DNA of 64,000 bases from positions 139,666,148-139,730,147 of the forward strand of contig CM071598.1 of assembly GCA_036435485.1 (NCBI GenBank). Direction: 5' to 3'. Shown piece by piece: positions 57,901-64,000 of this stretch. The notes under the pieces are model-generated. The model had not been told where the DNA came from. It saw only the letters and a program-made list of their open reading frames with translations, and made no database searches. This stretch comes from Saposhnikovia divaricata. Lineage: Eukaryota > Streptophyta > Magnoliopsida > Apiales > Apiaceae. The position numbers and the translations under genes were made by a program. Every line of letters begins with the position of its first letter. Position 1 is the first letter of the stretch.

Positions 57901-59773
57901 TATCTTGCCATGGCAGAACATGATACTGTACAGTGACTTATGGCTACTGTCAAACACGGTTTCTTAAGGTTAACAAAAATCGGGCATTACGACGGCTATA
58001 AATCGGACGTTCCATAAATCGTAATCAACAACCCAAGCCACACCGGGCATACCAATCATCTTACATTCATAATACTAATCTCATAAGTCCAGGAACATCA
58101 TATTATATCATCATATTCATCACATCTCTTAAATCAAACAAACTAACTACATAATCATGTAAACATGCTTATAACAACATTATCACCAAAACTTATCCAA
58201 AACTCCATTAAAACTCAAATCAAAGACTAGGGTTCTTGAAGTTTATACCTTCCTTGGAGTATGTTCTAGCCTCACTAAGCTTTGTATGATCCTTGAGTGG
58301 CCTTAAGCTAGCTAAATCAACCATAAAAATCAAAGAAAAACAAGATTAGTTCTTGAAGAATACTATTCACCCTCCTTGTAAATGATTTATTTGAAAATGG
58401 AAACAAAGGAGTTTGGACTTGAAATTTCTAGGAGATTAGTTTCTTGAAATATAGAACTCACCTTAAAAATTACAAGATCAAATGATGGTTGGAAGAGGGT
58501 TTTTGATTCTTGAATTTTAAGAAAAGCCGAATGGCTTCTTTGAAGAGAAAGAATTGCTTGGTTGATTTGTTTTGATAATAATGCAATAAAGTGACTTTGC
58601 TTAGATAATATCTCATCCTAAAGCCACTTTAATAAAGTGATGATGCAAGGGGTGATGTCTTTGGATGAGTATGTGTTGTTGTTTAAGTGGTGGAATGGTA
58701 AAGAGATGCTAAGTACTAGTTGATTTTTCTAATGGTGCTAGTTAGTAATGCAACTAGCTTGGTTCCATTGATCTTATCTAGCATAAAGTGATTATGTCAC
58801 CTTCCACTATCTCATCACACCTCTTAGTCCTCTGCTTGTTTCTTTGTCCGTTTGTTGCTCAATTCATTGATCGTTCGGACGAATAACTAAGTAGTTTCAC
58901 CTCTAGGGTTTACCGGGAAATTTCTCGATATTCATAATACCTTCCCCAATCCTTAATATAATCCTCGTGATGACCATGTAGGATATTTAATCTCGATACG
59001 AACTTAATCCGTAATCTAGGATTCGTTCGCTTTATTGATTAATCTCGTTATAACGTTTTAGCGGTTTCTAGAACGCTTGTTTCACTGCCTCAGTGGTTTC
59101 CTACCTTCATTCTTAAATCAAATATAATAACATCCCAAAATATCAAATCCTCAAAGTTAATATCTCAATTCTTGGATTATAATAATATTTAATCCACTGT
59201 CCGGTCAAATATTATACCGAAAAAGAATTTGGAATTTCTGAATTCCGATCGTCTCTGCATTCACTTATTTCCTCCGCGTATTACTAATATGACTTCGAAA
59301 CATCCATATCACGTCCCGTACATAGGGTGGCGTGAAAAGTTTTCCAACTTACAAAATCACTATTCATCCACCAAATTACTATGCACGTACAGGAAACACT
59401 ATGCACGTACGGGAAACACTATGCACGTACGGGAAATACTATGCATGTTTGGGAAACACTATGCACGTACGGGAAACACTATGCACGTATGGGAAATACT
59501 ATGCACGTACTCATTTCCCTTCAAGGATCCATTAGCTCCTTCCTGGATGGTAGATTATTCTTATCTAGGTCCTCAACCATCGAATTACTCTATTCTGACA
59601 ATATACCAATGCATCAGGATCATTGTCCAAATCAATATCCATTCATTACAATCATTGTTCTTTGAAACCACCATTCATTAGAGCTGGTGACCTTGTTGTC
59701 GGAATCATTGTTCCTCATTTTATCATTACTTAATAAAAAGTTTTAATTATATCCAAAATTTGGGGTTCTTACA
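54940..59773 (-). repeat. 5' LTR of element G
   Basis: 4,834 bp, collinear and nearly identical with 44470-49308, including the AATATTC block and the 20-bp minisatellite. High LTR identity implies an insertion younger than element F. Confidence 0.95.
59378..59510 (+). repeat. 20-bp minisatellite in G 5' LTR
   Basis: The same ACTATGCACGTACGGGAAAC array as at 48913-49045, with a couple of point differences (for example TTTGGG in place of TATGGG in one unit). Confidence 0.95.
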
Positions 59774-60400
59774 TTAACTGCAAGTAGACCAGATATAATG
59801 TTTCCTACCTGTTTATGTGCTAGATTCCAAAGTGATCCTAAGGAATCTCATTTAATTGCTGTGAAGAGGATTTTTAGATATCTCAAGGGAACTCCAAATC
59901 TTGGTTTGTGGTATTCTAGAGAATCCGATTTCTCCCTAATTGGCTATTCAAACTCTGATTATGCCGGGTGTAAAATAGAAAGGAAAAGCACAACAGGTAC
60001 ATGTCAATTCTTGGGAAATAGATTGATTTCTTGGGCAAGCAAGAAGCAATAATCAGTTTCAACCTCAACTGCAGAAGCTGAGTACATTGCAGCAGACAGT
60101 TGTTGTGCACAGCTCCTTTGGATAAGAAATCACTTGATGGATTATGGTATGACACTAAGTAATATTCCTATGTTTTGTGATAATACTAGTGCTAACAAAA
60201 TTGCAAAGAATCCAGTTCAACATTCAAGGACTCAGCACATTGATGTCAGGTATCATTTTATTAGAGAACATATTGAGAATGGTACTGTGGAACTTCATTT
60301 TGTTCCTACTGACAAACAGCTTACAGATATCCTAACTAAACCACTTGATGAGGCTACATTGATTAGATTGGTTAGTGTGTTAGGAATGTTAAATTTCTAG
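59774..60400 (+). pseudogene. Element D RT end and RNase H
   Basis: After G, the D frame resumes with ASRPDIMFPTCLCARFQSDP and AVKRIFRYLKGT. RNase H follows: LIGYSNSDYAGCKIERKSTT (first catalytic Asp position is Asn in YSNSD), SWASKKQ then a TAA, STAEAEYIAADSCCAQLLWI, FCDNTSANKIAKNPVQHSRT, HIDVRYHFIREHI, and TDKQLTDILTKPL to a stop at 60398-60400. The D-to-N change and the stop both point to inactivity. Confidence 0.93.
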
Positions 60401-61029
60401 ATCTTTAACATCTGCATAAGTAGCAAGGTATGTTATTTCAGCTTATAGACTTGATATTTTGTCAGGATCTATATTTGATTGATAAATGCTTAAGCTGTAA
60501 CATTTTACCTTGATAAATTACAGTATGATAGACTTGTTAATATTCATCAGGATTAGGATTACTATCAGGATGCTGATGTCATCAGGATTTATTTGTCAGT
60601 ATCAGGATTTTGAAATTTGTTTAGTCGGTAACTTAGTGTTTCAAATCCTGAAGTTCATCTTATGCAGTAGTTCAATTATGAGTTTTGTTAAGTCTATGCT
60701 AGCAAGTTTTAATACATGCATACTGATAATTTATACTATTTTCAGATCAGTACAATAAACAACAATAGACAAGTAGATAATAAGAAAACTTGTATTTTCA
60801 TTAATCAAAAGCATTACATACATGGAAATGAAATACAAACTTCTTTTTATCTAACTTCTACTGATAATCCTATTCTTGTCTAATGTTATGGATATTGGAT
60901 CTTGCTTCTTTCATGCATCTAATATACAGGACAAGGAGCATCTCAAAATCCATTTGGGGATTTGAACGGTCCCATTTGCTCTTGAATTTCTTCTCAGGAT
61001 GACTTGAATGAGAGCAGCTGGTACCATGT
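60401..61029. other. Spacer between RNase H and env-like ORF of D
   Basis: No + strand gene is seen. The octamer ATCAGGAT occurs four times (60546, 60564, 60581, 60601). Read on the minus strand, 61029-60770 resembles a plant 3' UTR following the antisense ORF: it is AT-rich, with TTTGTATTTCATTT, ATGTAATGC and GATTAATGAAAATACAAG. Confidence 0.45.
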
Positions 61030-61329
61030 TTATTGAGGACTGATGGTTAAATGAATAGCATCTCCATCAAGATCAACCCCAGACTCTTCACCATATTCTT
61101 CATCCTCAAGGTGTGAAGAGATTAGAGGAGGATTTTGTTCAACTGGTAAATGTTTTAGAAGAGACTTTTGGATATCATTTGGGTTGATACCAACCATATC
61201 CAACTCGATGAGAAAAGTCATCTCTTCTAAGAGATAGTTCACTTGCTCCTGATCATCAAAAGTAAAGAACATCTCAGAGGAAATGAACCGAAAGTTAGGG
61301 TTCATATGAGTATTTGGGTTGAAAGCCAT
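61030..61329 (-). CDS. Antisense ORF inside element D (unknown protein)
   Basis: A complete 99-codon minus-strand frame from an ATG at 61329 to a TAA. It encodes a small acidic protein: an Asn/Phe-rich start (MAFNPNTHMNPNFRF), a helical middle (DQEQVNYLLEEMTFLIELDM, then NPNDIQKSLLKHLP) and an Asp/Glu-rich end (HLEDEEYGEESGVDLDGDA). There is no signal peptide, membrane segment or known motif. It is opposite to the host element and is one of few frames in the window with no lesion. Upstream sequence on the minus strand (61330-61430) contains a CCACGTGG G-box-like motif, and downstream sequence resembles a 3' UTR. It may be an antisense retrotransposon ORF or a captured host gene; I cannot tell which. 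Confidence 0.5.
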   Translation of the reverse strand: MAFNPNTHMNPNFRFISSEMFFTFDDQEQVNYLLEEMTFLIELDMVGINPNDIQKSLLKHLPVEQNPPLISSHLEDEEYGEESGVDLDGDAIHLTISPQ

Positions 61330-61848
61330 GAGTAAAGGTGTGGTTTACAGAGAAAAGATTGAAAGGTTTGGGAGTATGGCAAATGACACCAAATTAAAAG
61401 AAAATGCCACGTGGAAACTCCATTTAGTCTTTGGAATCAGGATGACATTGATCAGGATCTACAAGTGTGATCATCAGGATTTATGAATATCATTATTTAT
61501 AAATCACATTGCAATTTGTGATTATCTTGAAGAGAAGATCACATCAGGAAAAGGAAGCTGATCAGTATTGATTTTTATCTTGATTATACCCTGATTTATT
61601 TAATTGAAATCAATTTTGGATTTTATTTTCCAAAAATCATGGGTAACTGCATTTTTCCGGAACTGACACCTGTCAACCTACGTGTCAACGTGGGATAATG
61701 GGTCTGAAGGATTTTTGAAATACACTTGTTTTAAAACTCTAATTGTGTATTACTTTTTCTAAATTCACATTTTCTAAAGCAAAAACACTCTCGAGTTCTC
61801 AAAATCGCTAATTAATTTCAAGATTTCTCAAGTTTTTTTCAGATCAAA
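61330..61848. other. Region upstream of both the antisense ORF and the env-like ORF
   Basis: The region separates two divergent reading frames. It holds CCACGTGG (about 61408-61415) facing the antisense ORF, three further ATCAGGAT octamers (61436, 61451, 61473), and a TC/A-rich leader (ACACTCTCGAGTTCTC) just before the env-like ATG. It could be a bidirectional promoter or simply an untranslated spacer. Confidence 0.35.
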
Positions 61849-64000
61849 ATGGCAGCTCAAAGAAGACTACCCAAATTAGTAGATTTCAAGTTTGGTGACT
61901 TTGATTTTATGATGAACAATCATGTTGCAGCAATCACCAACAAGGAAGGGGTGTCAACTGATTTTCACCCGATTATGGACTTTATGGCGAAAGGACCATT
62001 AAAGTATGCCTTGACAGCATCTCCACACATTAATCAAGTTGTTGTTTCACAAGCTTGGAAGAGTGCTGAGGTAATTGACTCTGTTCAGGGTCAAGCATGT
62101 AAGATTATTCTAAACTTAGGACAAGACTCATTTGATATTACTGAATCTGTTGTTAATTCAGTACTTCACTTACCTGTTAGTATGAATTTTGAGAATGTAC
62201 CATCTGATGATAATGTAAGAACTATGTTATCTGATTTAGGTTATAATGGACCTCTTGATAACATGAGCCAGTTAAATAGATCCTTTCTTAGGAAAGAATG
62301 GTCTTTCTTCTTTGACCAACTTGCTAAATGTTTTACTGGTAAATGTAGTTCTTTTCAACAAATTATTGTTGTTACATCTCACATTTCATATGGTTTGCTT
62401 TATAACAGAGTAATTAATTTTGGTCACATTATCTTAAGTCAGATGTGTGTCAAACTTGGGTCAAGAGATCATGATAGGAAAATGGTTTAATATCACAAAT
62501 TCATGAAATTGTTTATTAACCATTTTATTCCTGATGTTGAAGCTAGATTTGGTAGAGAACATTGTGTTTCTTCTTATGTACAGCAAAAGAGAATTTTCTC
62601 TGACATTACAAAGAAGGACAGTGAAAAGAATCTAGAAGAAATACCTGCAATTCACTATCCACAACATGTTCAGGTACTTCTAGGAACTCATCTTCCTACT
62701 ATCTATAATTCTTCTTTCTTTGGTGGTGAAATGACTCAGGAATCTCAATTGGTGGAGAACCCCCCTGTGTCTACCCAAGTAACCCAACACATTATAGTCT
62801 CTGAAACAATTCAAGAACCAAATTTTGATTCACAGCCTATTGTTTCAAAGAAACCAACCTCTGGTGTTTCTCAAAAGACATCAGTTGTAAAGAAGAGAAG
62901 ATTTGTTGTTTCAAGTAGTAGTTCTAGTGAAGATGATGATAATATATCTCTTGCTGAGAGAGCAGAATTGAAGGCTGAAATTCAACTTTTTAAGCTAGGA
63001 CAAAGAGACATACAACCTAGTCACAGCCAAGCTGCAGTCTCCCAAAAGGTTGTAGTTCTTAAAAGGGGAAAACAGTTAGTGGATACTGTCTCTCAAAAGA
63101 CTGTGTCTATTGAAAAAGGATCTCATCCCAAGATCACTTCTGTGTCTACACCTCTTGAGTCTTCTCAAGATAAATCTGTTACTCACTATACCAGGAGAAC
63201 AAGGAGAAAGATTCATTTGTCACCTACACACACAAAGTCTAGTCCAACTAACATTATGCAGGTCTCTACACATAAAGCTATAACCAAGTTAGCAAATGAC
63301 AAGAGAGACTACAATCTTGATTCTTCATGGGAAACTACATTGACATACAGACTAGCTATGGAAGTTATTTCTATCAAAGTGAAGCTTTCCAGGTCTGTTC
63401 TACAATTTCTGACTGAAAGAGTTCCAAGACTTTCATTTCCTGAAGAAAATGGACTTTTACATCAAAGACTGGACTTATTGAAGACATATTTCTATGTAAC
63501 TATCAGAAAACAGTTACGCAAGTCATTTGGACTTTCTAAGCATGTTGCACTTCAATCACTTCACACATACTTGTTTCACAAGGATTTCGTTGTTGAAGAT
63601 GCTCTAGCTCAAGGTGAACAAAAGGAGGTAGTAGTTAGTGGAATGCAGTCAACAGGAGATACTATTGCACCTGTGGTGAATATTAGGATAGATCAGATCA
63701 CAGTTACCGCAACACAAGAACCATCTAGTCAGAGGTTGGATGACTCAGGAACTGTGATAGCTGATGCTGAAAGGTCTTCTGTGATGGCTGAAACTGCAAG
63801 TGAGATACCCTATGATATGGGAGGAATGACTTTGATTGATTTTCCTGAAGATCAAACAAATATTGTTCAGTCAGAGTCTATCCACCTTGAGGGTGAGTCT
63901 CAGCAAACAACACTTAAAGACGGTGACATATTAACTATGGTGTTTAATGAAGTTTTACTGAAGACATTAGAGTCTAGTGTAGACCCTGAAAGTGGTATAC
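61849..64000 (+). pseudogene. Element D env-like (third) ORF, runs off the window
   Basis: The ATG at 61849 opens a frame that continues past the right edge with a single in-frame stop at 62488-62490 (after DHDRKMV). The N-terminal part (MAAQRRLPKLVDFK, then PLKYALTASPHINQVVVSQA, AWKSAEVID) is the conserved head of the extra ORF found 3' of pol in SIRE/Maximus-type elements. Then come a Ser/Lys-rich section (VKKRRFVVSSSSSSEDDD), a second structured block (SWETTLTYRLAMEVISIKVK, RSVLQFLTERVPRLSFPEEN), and an acidic tail. No signal peptide or clear transmembrane helix is visible, so an envelope role is not supported by the sequence itself. Its coiled-coil end would resemble the D' fragment at 17732-18031. 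Confidence 0.7.

Larger units (their letters stand above)
44470..59773 (-). mobile_element. Element G: Tekay-related element with 4.8-kb LTRs and shattered interior
   Basis: The 15.3-kb insertion in the D RT gene is flanked by TTAAC TSDs (44465-44469 and 59774-59778). It has TGTAACACCCC...TTCTTACA ends, a minus-strand iMet PBS (54924-54935) and a polypurine tract (49309-49321). LTR segments such as the TGAGCAATAGCCCACCAACA block are shared with element F. The two LTRs differ at only occasional positions, yet the 5.6-kb interior has only fragments of integrase, RNase H, RT and a pre-gag ORF, with no long frame. This looks like a non-autonomous element moved by another element's proteins. Confidence 0.92.

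Overview
This is a plant nuclear window, almost certainly from a dicot with a large repeat-rich genome. An asterid such as an Apiaceae species is my guess from the style of the copia gag and env-like ORFs; that guess is low confidence. I find no intact host gene, no rRNA and no tRNA. Nearly all of the 64 kb is a stack of nested transposable elements, and target-site duplications (TSDs) at several junctions show what inserted into what.

Left block (1-12293). A Ty1/copia remnant with a 3' LTR (copia A, + strand, 1-1010) abuts a minus-strand copia (copia B). Copia B has a very short LTR (1057-1216), and its pol gene is cut between reverse transcriptase (RT) and RNase H by a 9.86-kb Ty3/gypsy Tat/Athila-like, gag-only element (element E, 1882-11737, TSD GCGTC). 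Element E carries a CACTA DNA transposon (CACTA-1, 4623-9600, TSD GGT) inside its gag-like ORF. CACTA-1 carries exon-intron fragments of host genes: a methyl-CpG-binding-domain (MBD) gene and an HhH-GPD DNA-glycosylase gene.

Middle block (12294-24644). The 3' part of a SIRE-like copia (D', + strand), consisting of an env-like ORF, is interrupted by a second CACTA element (CACTA-2, 13813-17693). CACTA-2 carries exons of a 26S proteasome RPN8 gene and of a clustered-mitochondria (CLU/FRIENDLY-type) gene. D' is also interrupted by a minus-strand Tork/Angela-like copia (copia C, about 18138-23740). D' ends in a polypurine tract (PPT) and an LTR (23935-24644), which is also the 5' LTR of the next element, D. 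D' and D are therefore tandem elements sharing one LTR.

Right block (24645-64000). Element D (SIRE-like, + strand: gag, protease, integrase, RT, RNase H, an antisense ORF in a spacer, then an env-like ORF running off the window) is split twice by related Tekay/Del-type chromoviruses with giant LTRs. Element F (26909-41699, LTRs about 4.29 kb, TSD AAAAT) has a recognisable but broken gag-pol with chromodomain. Element G (44470-59773, LTRs about 4.84 kb, TSD TTAAC) has nearly identical LTRs around a shattered interior. F and G share an extra ORF between the primer-binding site (PBS) and gag.

No element here looks autonomous: every pol gene has stops, frameshifts or lost catalytic residues. The points most worth following are the two CACTA elements with chimeric host-gene cargo, the inverted LTR piece that forms one terminus of element E despite a perfect TSD, the antisense transcription-unit-like segment in D, and the shared pre-gag ORF of F and G.
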